A stretch of DNA of 64,000 nucleotides from an uncultured archaeon (GCA_902385655.1 CABMGO010000005.1:1-64000), one strand, 5' to 3'; shown: positions 25,226 to 34,011, counted from the first letter of the stretch. Program-made: numbers and translations. The notes: a model not told the origin generated them from the letters alone.

Positions 25226-26211
25226 AATAATCCTTCAAGAGTTTTAATAACTTCTGCCTCCGTAATTTTAGATAAGTCTTTATCAGAGTTATATCTTGAA
25301 ACAACATTTTGTCGATTATTATATGGACCAGTTTTGTCTGGAGATGTTGTACCATATAATCCAACAACTTTTGTACCAACTGCATCAGCAATATGCAAAA
25401 GACCAGTATCTCCACTAACAGCTACTGAAGCCCTAGAAGCTAGAACTGCATAGTTTCTCAAATCCAAAGAATAACCATTAGAAGAAACAAGATTTACAAT
25501 TCCCTTGCCGTCTCTAGCAATTACCTGAGAATCTTGATATTCATCGGGAGTTCCAACAAGCACAGAATTAACCCCTTGATTATTTAACCATTCAGAAACT
25601 TTAGCGTATTTTTCACAGCCCCACTTCTTAGCACTATCACTTGCACCCAGATTAAAAATTACATACCTTGAACCAACTCGAGGAATACTTCCATCACTTA
25701 ATTTCACATCGGTAGATCTGTCAAATACTAAATTAAAACTATTTGAAGAAGGAATACCTAAATATGTAGCAAATGCTGAAAATCCGTCGACCATATGTGC
25801 TTTCTTCCAATCAAAACCCATAGCACGCAGTTCATTTCTAGAAACTTGCGTAGCCTGGATAGAATCAATCTTGAATGGTTTTGCAACAACTGCTAAGTCA
25901 TAAGATCCAGAAAGATATTTTTCAAATATTTTTTTCTCAGCAGCATATCTTTTTTTACTATCCCCTGCTTTTGCTGCAACCCATCTTTCATCAGCTAACG
26001 GATCTTCAGAAGGTTTTGGTAAAAACACTCCGCAAGGTTTTACAAATCCAATTAAATCAATCATTTGTTTTACAGAAACTCTATCAGGAATAGGAATTTC
26101 GATATCAGCAAGAGGCATAGCATCGTGAAGACTATGTAACAAAGGTAATGAGAAAACTAAATCTCCAATTCCTCTAGGAGGAACATACAAAATTTTACCT
26201 ACTCCAGTCAT
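25222..26211 (-). CDS. Glycosyltransferase family 9 (heptosyltransferase-like)
   Basis: 329 residues with two Rossmann halves as in ADP-heptose:LPS heptosyltransferases. YVPPRGIGDLVFSLPLLHSL opens the protein, NLGASDSAKKWGCEKYAK holds the donor-binding loop, and SGDTGLLHIADAVGTKVVGLYGTTSPDKTGPY is the typical C-terminal motif. Archaea lack LPS, so a surface glycan or glycoprotein sugar is the likely acceptor. It overlaps both neighbours (26208-26211 and 25222-25225), showing tight translational coupling in a four-gene operon. Confidence 0.85.
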   Translation of the reverse strand: MTGVGKILYVPPRGIGDLVFSLPLLHSLHDAMPLADIEIPIPDRVSVKQMIDLIGFVKPCGVFLPKPSEDPLADERWVAAKAGDSKKRYAAEKKIFEKYLSGSYDLAVVAKPFKIDSIQATQVSRNELRAMGFDWKKAHMVDGFSAFATYLGIPSSNSFNLVFDRSTDVKLSDGSIPRVGSRYVIFNLGASDSAKKWGCEKYAKVSEWLNNQGVNSVLVGTPDEYQDSQVIARDGKGIVNLVSSNGYSLDLRNYAVLASRASVAVSGDTGLLHIADAVGTKVVGLYGTTSPDKTGPYNNRQNVVSRYNSDKDLSKITEAEVIKTLEGLL

Positions 26212-27062
26212 GACTTAGCTACCTCCGCTTTACCATATAATTCTTCATAAACATCGACAGGAGATTTTCCTAAACCGGAAGTGAGATAAACTCCACAACT
26301 GTCAAAACTGAACTGGAATTCCTTAGCACGATTATTATCATCAAAATAAGCAGGAGCATGTTCACCCCACTGAGCTCTATGCTCTCTTGAATGATAATTT
26401 GAAGGCATAACAGAATTAACAAAAACAATTGTAGGTCGTTCAGGAATATCTCTCAAAGAACTTGTTGATCTATCACAACCGTCCCCGTGATTCAATAAAG
26501 CCAAAGTTAAATCTGCAGGATTCCAATACTTAAAGCTATAAGGAGATTCAAATGTCCGTACTCCCAATCCTTGCTCAATTTGAGTTCTGTGCATACGATA
26601 TTGAGTAGTCCCTCTCAGACGTTGGATATGACTTGTAGAAACACCCATCATTTTTCTGTAAGCTTCCGCATTGTTCGAAGTAATAAAGTCATTCAAAGCA
26701 ATAGCATAATTAAGATAACCTTGTTGAGAATCAGGATACTTATCATTATCTCTAGAACTTCCTCCAGTATTTCTAGTTCCATCAAAAACTACAAAATGAG
26801 GCTGGCCTGTTCCTAGTAAATCTAGAGGTAATGAAGCCTGTGTTCCCATCACAAGTGGATCATTGTGAGCCTCACTAGACCCTACCTTGCTTAAATAAAT
26901 AGGATACTGATCATTTCTTAATCTAGGCAAAATAGGGCTAACCGCCATAAGCCCATAACTTAAATTTGGAACAATACCTACCTCGCCCTTTGCTCTCAAT
27001 TTTTTCAAGAAGCCATAACATTCATGAGCTTCGACACAAAGATATCCAATTTCAGTATCCAT
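26208..27062 (-). CDS. Possible phosphoribosyltransferase-like protein
   Basis: 284 residues. A strand-loop reading PHFVVFDGTRNTGG (about 107-120) looks like the PRPP loop of type I phosphoribosyltransferases, and an earlier VGIVPNLSYG could hold the first loop. The rest, including LALLNHGDGCDR and IVFVNSVMPS, is not recognised. The ATG at 27062 has GGGAG ahead of it; a longer GTG reading to 27107 is not favoured. It lies between a membrane protein and GT9 in one operon. The similarity is a by-eye impression. Confidence 0.5.
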   Translation of the reverse strand: MDTEIGYLCVEAHECYGFLKKLRAKGEVGIVPNLSYGLMAVSPILPRLRNDQYPIYLSKVGSSEAHNDPLVMGTQASLPLDLLGTGQPHFVVFDGTRNTGGSSRDNDKYPDSQQGYLNYAIALNDFITSNNAEAYRKMMGVSTSHIQRLRGTTQYRMHRTQIEQGLGVRTFESPYSFKYWNPADLTLALLNHGDGCDRSTSSLRDIPERPTIVFVNSVMPSNYHSREHRAQWGEHAPAYFDDNNRAKEFQFSFDSCGVYLTSGLGKSPVDVYEELYGKAEVAKS

Positions 27063-28785
27063 GTTCACTCCCGTAAGCAATAAGATTTTGGTAGCTAGAA
27101 AAACCACGATTCTTGCCTATCTTTACATTTTCTAAAAAATAATGAGTATATTCTAAATTCATTCTAAGCTTGTCTTTAGGATCAAATTTTCCATGAGCAT
27201 TTTCTCGTTGTACAGTTTCCCATCTATCTAATTCCTTTTGTCTATCTTCAGATTTAGTCAAAGTATCTACTAAATAATCTGTTGGTAAAAATCCTCTAGA
27301 GTAAATTGAAGAATGTATTTCTCTTTGCTCAGCAGGAAGATCATGTAATGAATCTATTGAAAGAAGAACATGTTTACTCAAAGCACGATTCTTTGCCAAA
27401 GCATTTACAGCCATATCAAGAACAAAATCATATTTGTTTGAATCACTAACGTAATATCTGTCAAATATTCTGTCCTTCTGAACCATTGCATCCAGTACAT
27501 CTACAGATTGTAAAAATCTTATAGAATCTTCAGGAGACATTCCTTGTGCAGATATTCTTCTTCCAGCATAATCTCCCAAAACATAAATATCTCCGCTTGG
27601 AAGAGCAGGACTTTCTTTATGAGTTAAGTAGAAACCCCTTAATGTATTGATTAAATCACTAGATAAATATGATGAGAAATTAATAGCTGCTGACAATTCT
27701 TGTACTGATCTTGTTTTAGTTAAAATTGCTTCAAGATACTCAGGTTGATCAGACGCATAATCCAAGCTGTGTTCAATTACGGCCCTCAAGCTACTAAAAT
27801 CAGTTATATCTTCCTCAGACATCAACCTCACAACAAGATCCTTACGACTCTTTACTTTTCCACCTTCTGGCAAAGGATTACGCTTATCTGCTTTTCTAAA
27901 AGTCTCATAGATATTAAAAACAGAACCTATGCCTCTTTCAGCATAATATGTTGGTCTTTTAGCCAAAACTTCAAGTGCTCCCAGATTTTTCTTATTATCC
28001 AATCCGCTCCGTATAGCATCAACCACACTGCCAAGATCATACTTGCCAAAACGTGAATAATCCAAACCTGTAAAAAATTCACCTAATCTGTTAACACTAA
28101 CCTCGTCAATTCTCCCATCTTTTAACGCTTTATCCACTTCCTTAAGCAAAGACTGGTAACTTCTTTTCAGTCTCTTTTTCTCTTCATTATAATCTTCGAA
28201 ATTCCCATCTTCAATAATTAATTTTAAACCAACAACACCAGCAATAGTTGCAAGAGCACCATAAATAATTGATCCAAGAATAGAACCAGCATTGCTGTCG
28301 GGTAAAGGCTTCAGAGCACCTTCTAGTTTGCCCATTAAATCCTTTCTTCTCGAAACCATCTGAGCAGTATTTGTAGAAGAGTCATAAAAACTTGCTTGCG
28401 CAGCTTTTGCCATAGTCATTGCATTGCTGCCAGCCTCCCCGCCATACTTTGGAATACTCTCACCTATAGACTTCTTGATAGGTTCAAAAATATTAGGATT
28501 AATCGCAGGTTTTGCCCAAGAAAGATCGTTAGTCAATGCAGAGGTTACATTTTGGACTTGAGAATATGCTTGCTTGTATCCCTCAGTGTATCGACTGATC
28601 TTTGAAGCTGTCAAACCAGAATTAATAGAAGAATAAATTAAGAAGGCAGCAGAAACAGGAAGAGAAAACTGCCAAGGATTTTTAACAAAATTTTTTCTAA
28701 CATTCCTTAACCTATCAGCAAGAGTTACCTTTGATTGGCTACCTAAAGATTGCCTTATCTGTCTAGATCCATCAGAATTTCCCAT
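27052..28785 (-). CDS. Large membrane protein of unknown function
   Basis: 577 residues. A basic N-terminus, one hydrophobic helix near residues 37-60 and another near 165-190 anchor it; the long C-terminal part (about 200-577) is helical and charged, without cysteine clusters or a catalytic motif. GGAGG lies 11 bases before the ATG at 28785, and a TTG at 28812 is rejected. It opens the operon with the possible PRTase, GT9 and SLOG genes. It may form a membrane scaffold, but I recognise no family. Confidence 0.6.
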   Translation of the reverse strand: MGNSDGSRQIRQSLGSQSKVTLADRLRNVRKNFVKNPWQFSLPVSAAFLIYSSINSGLTASKISRYTEGYKQAYSQVQNVTSALTNDLSWAKPAINPNIFEPIKKSIGESIPKYGGEAGSNAMTMAKAAQASFYDSSTNTAQMVSRRKDLMGKLEGALKPLPDSNAGSILGSIIYGALATIAGVVGLKLIIEDGNFEDYNEEKKRLKRSYQSLLKEVDKALKDGRIDEVSVNRLGEFFTGLDYSRFGKYDLGSVVDAIRSGLDNKKNLGALEVLAKRPTYYAERGIGSVFNIYETFRKADKRNPLPEGGKVKSRKDLVVRLMSEEDITDFSSLRAVIEHSLDYASDQPEYLEAILTKTRSVQELSAAINFSSYLSSDLINTLRGFYLTHKESPALPSGDIYVLGDYAGRRISAQGMSPEDSIRFLQSVDVLDAMVQKDRIFDRYYVSDSNKYDFVLDMAVNALAKNRALSKHVLLSIDSLHDLPAEQREIHSSIYSRGFLPTDYLVDTLTKSEDRQKELDRWETVQRENAHGKFDPKDKLRMNLEYTHYFLENVKIGKNRGFSSYQNLIAYGSEHGY

Positions 28786-28928
28786 CTTATTCCATTCCTC
28801 CAAAACTATCAACCTTTATCATAAAAAATCAGAACCAATCTGCTTTTTAAACCTTTCTCTTGTAACTACTTAAAAGATACAACATGTCAATCACAAACTA
28901 TTAAATATTATACTTATTCCTAAAAGAT

Positions 28929-29267
28929 ATGATTCCAACAGAATTAGCACAAATAAGAAGAACATTAAAATTAGATCCTCACGCTTACAGTGAAACCATT
29001 AGAGCAATTGCCCAGGGAAGCTCATTAGAAACTGGAGACTTCTTAGCAAAGGAAAATGTTTCATTTTATAATCTAATGATGTGGGATGTAATGATAGAAA
29101 TGGCAATCAACTGGCGAAAAGGAAGAAAACTCAACCCAGAAGACTACTATGATTCAAATCCAGTCATGTATAGAAAAACACACCCAAAGTTTAACGCAAC
29201 ATCTAGAAACGGACACTTTGTAGGTAGAGACTTCTTAACAAATCAGCCAATTTTTAGAAAGTATTAA
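28929..29267 (+). CDS. Small unknown protein
   Basis: 112 residues with an N-terminal helix pair and an aromatic-rich middle (NLMMWDVMIEMAINWRKGRK). No membrane segment and no cysteine. The divergent 143-base gap to the operon on the left carries AT-rich promoter-like sequence. Its stop directly abuts the stop of the convergent membrane protein. No family recognised. Confidence 0.5.
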   Translation: MIPTELAQIRRTLKLDPHAYSETIRAIAQGSSLETGDFLAKENVSFYNLMMWDVMIEMAINWRKGRKLNPEDYYDSNPVMYRKTHPKFNATSRNGHFVGRDFLTNQPIFRKY

Positions 29268-30191
29268 TCACTTAGTCTTTATATCAAAACTATTTCCTTT
29301 TTCATCTTTTATTTTTATACTCTTAATAGTCTGTTTAATATTTTCTTTCTTTTTCTTTAATAACTCATACAAAGTAAAGAAAGTAATAATTGCTCCAGCA
29401 AGAGTAGAAAATAAAACAGCATTGTCCTTTAATTTTTGACCTAAAGAAATCTTGTTTAAAGTTAGAAGTTTAGCACTTTGTGTTTCATACTCATCCTGAG
29501 CAAGACCAAGTTTCACAGCAGCTTCGTTAAAATTGCTAGATAAAATATTTTCCTGAGCAGATCTTATTAAAGATTTTAAATCAGATAAACTAATTCCGGA
29601 AACATCATAACCTTCTCCCTTCTTTGAAGAAACAGCAGATTCTAGAGTAGTATAATTTTCTTTCAAGTCAGCATATTGCCTATTCACTCTGTCTTCAAGT
29701 TCTTTATTCATCTGAACTAAGACAGCAGAAGAATCAGTAGCATTTACAGTTCTGTAAAAGACTTCTTGATTGATTCTGATTGTTAAATTAATTTCTCCAG
29801 CTTTTCTAAAATTTCCACTAACAAGAATATAAGACTTTTCCTGTGATTTCAAAGAATCGATAGGAATCATGTCATAAGTAGAAAATCCCTCTCCAGAAAC
29901 AAAAGCACCGAGAGAAGTTAATTCCGTATCTCCCAAATTCTGGACATTAATATTTAACTGAGCATCTCCGATCTTAACATTAGAAGGGAAAAATCCTTTT
30001 ATATCTACAGTTCTTTGCTGAACAGCAGTTACAATAGGAGTTGTTTGATTAGTCTGATTAGCAGAAATAGAATCGTTAACAGTGGAATTAGAAGTATTAT
30101 TCATAACAATACTATCATTCTCCAAAGCATAAACGCTAGCAAAGAAAAACATCAATGCAAACGCCACAATTATGAACCTAATCTTTTTCAT
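29268..30191 (-). CDS. Secreted membrane-anchored protein with S-layer-like domain
   Basis: 307 residues. Signal peptide at 1-23, then a Ser/Thr/Asn-rich linker, a beta-sandwich resembling the CARDB/COG1361 domains of archaeal surface proteins (DAQLNINVQNLGDTELTSLG and on, about 75-150), a coiled coil (about 155-250), and one transmembrane helix near residues 263-283 with a basic cytoplasmic tail. It is likely exposed at the cell surface. A 42-codon ORF lies 48 bases upstream on the same strand. Confidence 0.7.
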   Translation of the reverse strand: MKKIRFIIVAFALMFFFASVYALENDSIVMNNTSNSTVNDSISANQTNQTTPIVTAVQQRTVDIKGFFPSNVKIGDAQLNINVQNLGDTELTSLGAFVSGEGFSTYDMIPIDSLKSQEKSYILVSGNFRKAGEINLTIRINQEVFYRTVNATDSSAVLVQMNKELEDRVNRQYADLKENYTTLESAVSSKKGEGYDVSGISLSDLKSLIRSAQENILSSNFNEAAVKLGLAQDEYETQSAKLLTLNKISLGQKLKDNAVLFSTLAGAIITFFTLYELLKKKKENIKQTIKSIKIKDEKGNSFDIKTK

Positions 30192-30239
30192 TACAAATTC
30201 TATACAAATGTCTTGGCTTTTAAATCTATCTCTTAAAAA

Positions 30240-30368
30240 TTATTTACTCAAAACTTCTAAAATTCTTAATCTTCTTCGAGCATCTTCAATAGAAAATTCC
30301 TGCCGATTCATTCTTTCAAGTCTTTCAAACATCTCTAAAGCAAGATTAATTCTTTCTTGGCTAATCAT
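30240..30368 (-). CDS. Small ORF, 42 residues
   Basis: The ORF encodes MISQERINLALEMFERLERM and then a second basic helix ending LEVLSK. The helical, charged composition and lack of stop codons in a coding-like phase suggest a real small protein. It lies 48 bases upstream of the surface protein gene and downstream of a structured repeat. No family. Confidence 0.45.
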   Translation of the reverse strand: MISQERINLALEMFERLERMNRQEFSIEDARRRLRILEVLSK

Positions 30369-30379
30369 TTTCCGATATT

Positions 30380-30540
30380 TTCACTAAAGTTTAATTGATT
30401 AGAAAAATCGGAAGGTTGCAACTTTATGGCGCAACCGCTATCGGTGAACAAAATGCTTCGAGTAACACAACTTCTTTTTCCATTGTTACGAAATGCATTT
30501 TGTGAGTTCAATTTTGTTCGAACTGAAAGTTCGAAATTAG
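30380..30540. repeat. Structured intergenic repeat, related to 36316-36390
   Basis: ACTAAAGTTTAATTGATTAG and a later CTTCGAGTAACACAA have close matches at 36318-36336 and 36373-36387 in another gap. This copy also folds well: GGTTGC/GCAACC (30414-30436), an AAAATGC-containing arm at 30450-30467 against a GCATTTT arm ending 30501, and TTCGAAC/GTTCGAA (30517-30535). It contains no clear ORF. Confidence 0.5.
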
Positions 30541-30584
30541 ATAAAATTAGTCCTCTTCCAAAATGTTTTCCTAAATTAGTTAAT

Positions 30585-30761
30585 TTAAACATTTAGTATA
30601 TTAAACCTCCTTTTCTCCAGATATTCAATTATCGCCTTGTCCACAAAATTCCTTTTCGAAGGAAATTCAGTTTTATTTCGCAAATTCAATTCAACGAACT
30701 TCTCCACCTCTCCAATTAACCACTTACTCACCTTCACCGTTGTCTCTTCATTAGTTACCAT
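30585..30761 (-). CDS. Ribbon-helix-helix regulator
   Basis: 58 residues starting MVTNEETTVKVSKWLIGEVEKF and ending in a helix DKAIIEYLEK: a beta strand then two helices, as in archaeal ribbon-helix-helix regulators. The start at 30761 is chosen over longer readings because TTTATAAA on the minus strand lies about 25 bases upstream and a dyad operator covers the ATG. The product probably binds that dyad and represses its own gene. No toxin gene is adjacent on the strand. Confidence 0.65.
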   Translation of the reverse strand: MVTNEETTVKVSKWLIGEVEKFVELNLRNKTEFPSKRNFVDKAIIEYLEKRRFNILNV

Positions 30762-30779
30762 TTGTATACAATTAGTAAC
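30754..30779. promoter_or_regulatory. Dyad operator over the RHH gene start
   Basis: A 26-base exact dyad: GTTAC (30754-30758), core TTGTATACAA (30762-30771) and GTAAC (30775-30779), symmetric about one centre. It overlaps the ATG of the RHH gene and lies just downstream of its TATA box (30784-30791). A repressor bound here would block transcript initiation, so autoregulation is likely. Confidence 0.65.
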
Positions 30780-30902
30780 CAGGTTTATAAATGTTCCTCT
30801 CGCAGGAGAGGACACATGAAAATGGAAAGCGTAGAAAGATAAAATGCAGGACAGGTGTAAGATCATAACAATATTTAAAACATTGACAAACCATTAAAGA
30901 GT

Positions 30903-31136
30903 ATGGTTGAAGAATTAGAAGAGAAAGTAAAAAAATTATCTCCAGAAGACAGAGCAACTTTTGAAATTCTTGAATCTCTTCCTAGAGAGAAAGTATTAGT
31001 AATGAACCGAGAAATAATTGCTAGAGCAGAAGATAGACATTGGTGCGAAGAAAGAAGAATTGATTATGTTAATGCAGATATTTTACAAATAGCAATTTAT
31101 ACTTACAGAGAATTAGCTGCAGATGGTAAAATTTAA
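30903..31136 (+). CDS. Small unknown protein
   Basis: 77 residues, helical and acidic, with an N-terminal coiled-coil-like helix (VEELEEKVKKLSPEDRATFE). An AT-rich atttaaaac about 25-30 bases upstream is a plausible TATA element. It is divergent from the RHH gene, so the operator there might affect both. Its stop abuts the convergent gene at 31137. No family recognised. Confidence 0.55.
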   Translation: MVEELEEKVKKLSPEDRATFEILESLPREKVLVMNREIIARAEDRHWCEERRIDYVNADILQIAIYTYRELAADGKI

Positions 31137-31646
31137 CTATATCTTCCTAGAATCATAAGCCCAATGCAAAACCGCTTGTCTTTGCTTCGGCCTACAACTA
31201 AAATCTCCTTTCTTACAATGTTTCTTTAACTGAGAAATATGTCTTTTTATTGCCTTCCATCTTTTTATCTGTCTTGCATCATCTTTGCATCTTCTGCCCA
31301 TAAAATATCGACAATACCATTGAAACCATCCTCGAGGATCCTCATCGTAAATCCAACCCTTTTCCTTCCAAACCCACAAAGGTTGAGAAGCATTAACTCC
31401 AAAAAAATTTAGAGATTCATCTCGTCCAAATTTTTTTGAAAACTTTGCTTTTGTAAACCAATCTTTAGGAAACTCTTTTGTACAGTCTCTCATGTAAACT
31501 CCTCCAAAAATTCCAAGCTCCAACATTTCTTTAGGAGTCAATTCAGGTTTAAATTCCGGATCAAAATTTCTTCCAATTGGTTCAGTCAAATAATATCGAT
31601 AATTCTTTTGCATAGAATCATTAACAATAACTAGCTTATTTTTCAT
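31137..31646 (-). CDS. Conserved protein of unknown function
   Basis: 169 residues, rich in Trp and Arg. Blocks IFGGVYMRDCTKEFPKDWF, FFGVNASQPLWVWKEKGWI, DPRGWFQWYCRYFMGRRC and RPKQRQAVLHWAYDSRKI are familiar from a widespread uncharacterised family in bacteria, archaea and plants. Function is not known. It is the last gene of a three-gene run with a DUF2769-like protein and a flavodoxin-like protein, each end nearly touching the next start. Confidence 0.75.
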   Translation of the reverse strand: MKNKLVIVNDSMQKNYRYYLTEPIGRNFDPEFKPELTPKEMLELGIFGGVYMRDCTKEFPKDWFTKAKFSKKFGRDESLNFFGVNASQPLWVWKEKGWIYDEDPRGWFQWYCRYFMGRRCKDDARQIKRWKAIKRHISQLKKHCKKGDFSCRPKQRQAVLHWAYDSRKI

Positions 31647-31859
31647 TTACGCTTCTTTTCCAGAAAAACAATAATAACCGGAACTCAAATTCAATTTAGC
31701 ATGAACCGGACATCCACCGCAAATACATCCATTTCTTTCTTTGATACATTTACTTTTTCCAATAACACAATATGCAATTTTCTCTTTACATTCTTTGAAA
31801 CTTGGACAGTTCCTGCAAACACACATCTCCTCAGCAAACTTTTTATCTTCTTTTTTCAT
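31647..31859 (-). CDS. DUF2769-like Cys-rich protein
   Basis: 70 residues with eleven cysteines in the order CVCRNC, C, C, C, CICGGC and C, followed by a conserved YYC-x-G end. This is the pattern of DUF2769 proteins known from methanogens and other anaerobes, thought to bind metal or Fe-S. The ATG at 31859 lies one base after the upstream stop, so a longer reading from 31904 is rejected. It is coupled to the flavoprotein gene. Confidence 0.75.
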   Translation of the reverse strand: MKKEDKKFAEEMCVCRNCPSFKECKEKIAYCVIGKSKCIKERNGCICGGCPVHAKLNLSSGYYCFSGKEA

Positions 31860-31860
31860 T

Positions 31861-32769
31861 TTAATTTTCAGAATACTCATACTTCCAAGTATTCTTGTCC
31901 TCATTTTTCATCAGTTTACACATATTAAAAACATTTTTTCCAAGATCCTCTACCCAATCAACATGACATGAATTTTCAACTATTCCCTTGTCAACAAAAG
32001 TGGAATTACAAACTGAAGCCATTGCATAAACATTACTGAATGGGGGGAAAACCATCCCAAAGTGATTCAAAGTCATGAACAAACTAGAAATAACCATACT
32101 TGCTCCCTCTTCATGTCCAGTTACAATAACTCCCGCAGTTTTTCCTGTAAATCTTTTCAACATACCGCTACCAGGAACATTGTTATCCGCAGTCTTTTCT
32201 ACAAATTTCATATGTTTGATATTCAACTTAAGATTCTTCGGAGATTTTTTATCGGCAGGACTTAAACTTCCATCTAAACTAATGCATCTGTCTAAAAATA
32301 ACTTCATAAGACTCGACATAGCAAAATTGTTCACAGGAGTTGCAAAAATTATTCCATCCGCTTCAAGAACTTTATCATAAAGAATATTCGTCATATCATC
32401 TCCAGTTTTCTCTCCTTTAGGATAACAAGAGCAATAGAAATGACACTGAGTATTACAACTAGAATAACAAGCCTTGCATGGCAGGATCTTATATTTTCTT
32501 AAAGGAATTAATTCTGTCTCAGCACCCATCGCCTCACAAACTTTCAAACATTTTTTAAGAAGTTCTTCTGAATTGGAACTTTGTTGAGCCATATCCAGTT
32601 CGTCCCTCGCACTTCCAGAAATACCAATAATTTTTATTTTCTTATTTTTCGATTTTCCAAGTTTTTTTGCCTCAAGAATTGTTTCATTTTGTATAGTTTT
32701 AAATCTCTTAAGAGTCTCTGCATCAATTTCTAGCTCTTTCATTAATTCAGAATTACTTTTTGTTGTCAT
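31861..32769 (-). CDS. Flavodoxin-like iron-sulfur flavoprotein / NADPH-FMN reductase family
   Basis: 302 residues. IKIIGISGSARD (about residues 44-55) is the FMN phosphate-binding loop of WrbA/iron-sulfur flavoproteins. A Cys cluster CKACYSSCNTQCHFYCSC follows, and ADGIIFATPVNNFAMSSLMKLFLDR is the usual family helix and strand. The N-terminal 40 residues are a charged helical extension. Electron transfer with low-potential Fe-S clusters is likely. The next gene down is the Cys-rich DUF2769-like protein, so they may act together. Confidence 0.8.
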   Translation of the reverse strand: MTTKSNSELMKELEIDAETLKRFKTIQNETILEAKKLGKSKNKKIKIIGISGSARDELDMAQQSSNSEELLKKCLKVCEAMGAETELIPLRKYKILPCKACYSSCNTQCHFYCSCYPKGEKTGDDMTNILYDKVLEADGIIFATPVNNFAMSSLMKLFLDRCISLDGSLSPADKKSPKNLKLNIKHMKFVEKTADNNVPGSGMLKRFTGKTAGVIVTGHEEGASMVISSLFMTLNHFGMVFPPFSNVYAMASVCNSTFVDKGIVENSCHVDWVEDLGKNVFNMCKLMKNEDKNTWKYEYSEN

Positions 32770-32861
32770 TTTGACATATTTTCACCAAATTTACTTCCTG
32801 CAAGAATGATCCCGAATTTTGGTTTCCCAATGCAGTTGAGGGAAATTAATTTTGAAAAATG

Positions 32862-32894
32862 GCAAGGTAACGAGCTTGTCGAGTTAGCGCTAAC
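32862..32894. repeat. Intergenic repeat fragment, copy C
   Basis: Read on the minus strand, AGCGCTAACTCGACAAGCTC matches 19 of 20 bases of the middle of leader element A (12233-12252), and a CTTGC follows in both. It also contains the palindrome GTTAGCGCTAAC (32883-32894). A TTTCCC/GGGAAA hairpin lies just left (32823-32845). It is a third partial copy of the family in a gene-free gap; no ORF uses it. Confidence 0.5.
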
Positions 32895-32936
32895 ATAATC
32901 GGCGAATACGAATGAAATAAGTTTTATTGGAGCCAT

Positions 32937-33143
32937 TTAAAAAACGTACCACCCCCATAAAAATAATAAAGCAAACACTAAATGAATAAGAGTAAGAGAA
33001 ATAATCGCAACCGCATTCATTCTGTGATACTTTAACACTTTCTTTCCACCTGCAAGCATAACTCCTAAAATAATTTGAGTGACGAGCAATAAAAAAGTCA
33101 GTCCACCAATCCAAGCGAATATTGGCATTCCAAAGAAGATCAT
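32937..33143 (-). CDS. Small two-helix membrane protein
   Basis: 68 residues with two hydrophobic helices (about 5-30 and 44-66) and short polar ends. A few histidines (YHRMN, IHLVF) could coordinate a metal or heme, but this is speculative. It starts 4 bases after the cupredoxin gene stop, so the two likely form a functional pair, for instance in electron transfer or copper handling. No family recognised. Confidence 0.65.
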   Translation of the reverse strand: MIFFGMPIFAWIGGLTFLLLVTQIILGVMLAGGKKVLKYHRMNAVAIISLTLIHLVFALLFLWGWYVF

Positions 33144-33147
33144 TTTG

Positions 33148-33567
33148 TTATGAAACTACAACAACTCCTTTCATAGAGGTATGGATTCCGCAATGATATG
33201 AGTAAGTTCCAGCAACGTTAAATGTATAGCTATAAATCTGCCCGTTTGAGAAAGTTGAAGAATTTGTCGGGCCTTGAGAATCCCAAATTATTGAATGCAT
33301 AACGGAATCTTTATTCAACCAAGATACTGTGTCTCCAACATGAACATTAACTGTTTGAGGACTAAAAGCAAAATTACTAATCTCTACGTGAGAAGTCGTT
33401 GGCGAACTAGGGACACTTGGAGGACTAGGAATACTCGGAACATTAGGAGAAAACGCCCCAGTTAAATTCTGAGCAGGAATTTCCTTTGGCTTATACAAAT
33501 AAAATCCTCCAACTAAAAGAACTAAAATTAAAATTATTCCGACACCTATCAACCAACCTCTCTTCAT
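33148..33567 (-). CDS. Membrane-anchored cupredoxin
   Basis: 139 residues. An N-terminal transmembrane helix (about 5-26), a Pro/Ser-rich linker, and a plastocyanin-like domain. The copper site is complete: His in SVMHSIIW, then YSYHCGIHTSM with Cys, second His and Met. It would carry an electron at the outer face of the membrane. Presence of a blue copper protein suggests the cell meets oxygen or nitrogen oxides at times, or uses copper in a partner complex; the latter is inference. Confidence 0.9.
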   Translation of the reverse strand: MKRGWLIGVGIILILVLLVGGFYLYKPKEIPAQNLTGAFSPNVPSIPSPPSVPSSPTTSHVEISNFAFSPQTVNVHVGDTVSWLNKDSVMHSIIWDSQGPTNSSTFSNGQIYSYTFNVAGTYSYHCGIHTSMKGVVVVS

Positions 33568-33624
33568 AATAACTCAACTTATTTCGGCTTTTTATATATT
33601 TCTGTAGGAAGAAATCTTTAAAAA

Positions 33625-34011
33625 TTAACTAACAATATTCTTCTTTTTTCTAGTGTAATGGTGCCAAAATCCCCAACCGCACAATAGCAAATAAACAACA
33701 ATAAACCAAATTTCATAATTAACTAAATTCATCAAGCCATATTTAAGAATAAAATAATACATAACCCAAAAACCGATAATTCCAGTCAAAACATCCCAAA
33801 CTTTATTCCAAAAGTACTCATGAACATTAAGAAAATACAATTCAAAAAATTCCCATCCAAAGATAATTAAAAAAGAAATTAAAAAACCCAAATAAATATT
33901 CATTCCTAAAAACATAAACAACCAAACAAATATCGCACCAATAATTGTGTGAGTAGTCGACCAAAAATCTAAATATTTTCCCTCTTGCCAAATAAAATCA
34001 TTATCGATCAT
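33625..34011 (-). CDS. Membrane protein of unknown function
   Basis: 128 residues, four hydrophobic helices, with a motif region WEFFELYFLNVHEYFWNKVWD where acidic and His residues lie in or near the membrane. It resembles DUF2238-like membrane proteins in the D-x2-x-G pattern (WDVLTGIIG). The ATG at 34011 is one base past the upstream stop; a TTG reading to 34023 is not needed. Function unknown. Confidence 0.6.
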   Translation of the reverse strand: MIDNDFIWQEGKYLDFWSTTHTIIGAIFVWLFMFLGMNIYLGFLISFLIIFGWEFFELYFLNVHEYFWNKVWDVLTGIIGFWVMYYFILKYGLMNLVNYEIWFIVVYLLLCGWGFWHHYTRKKKNIVS

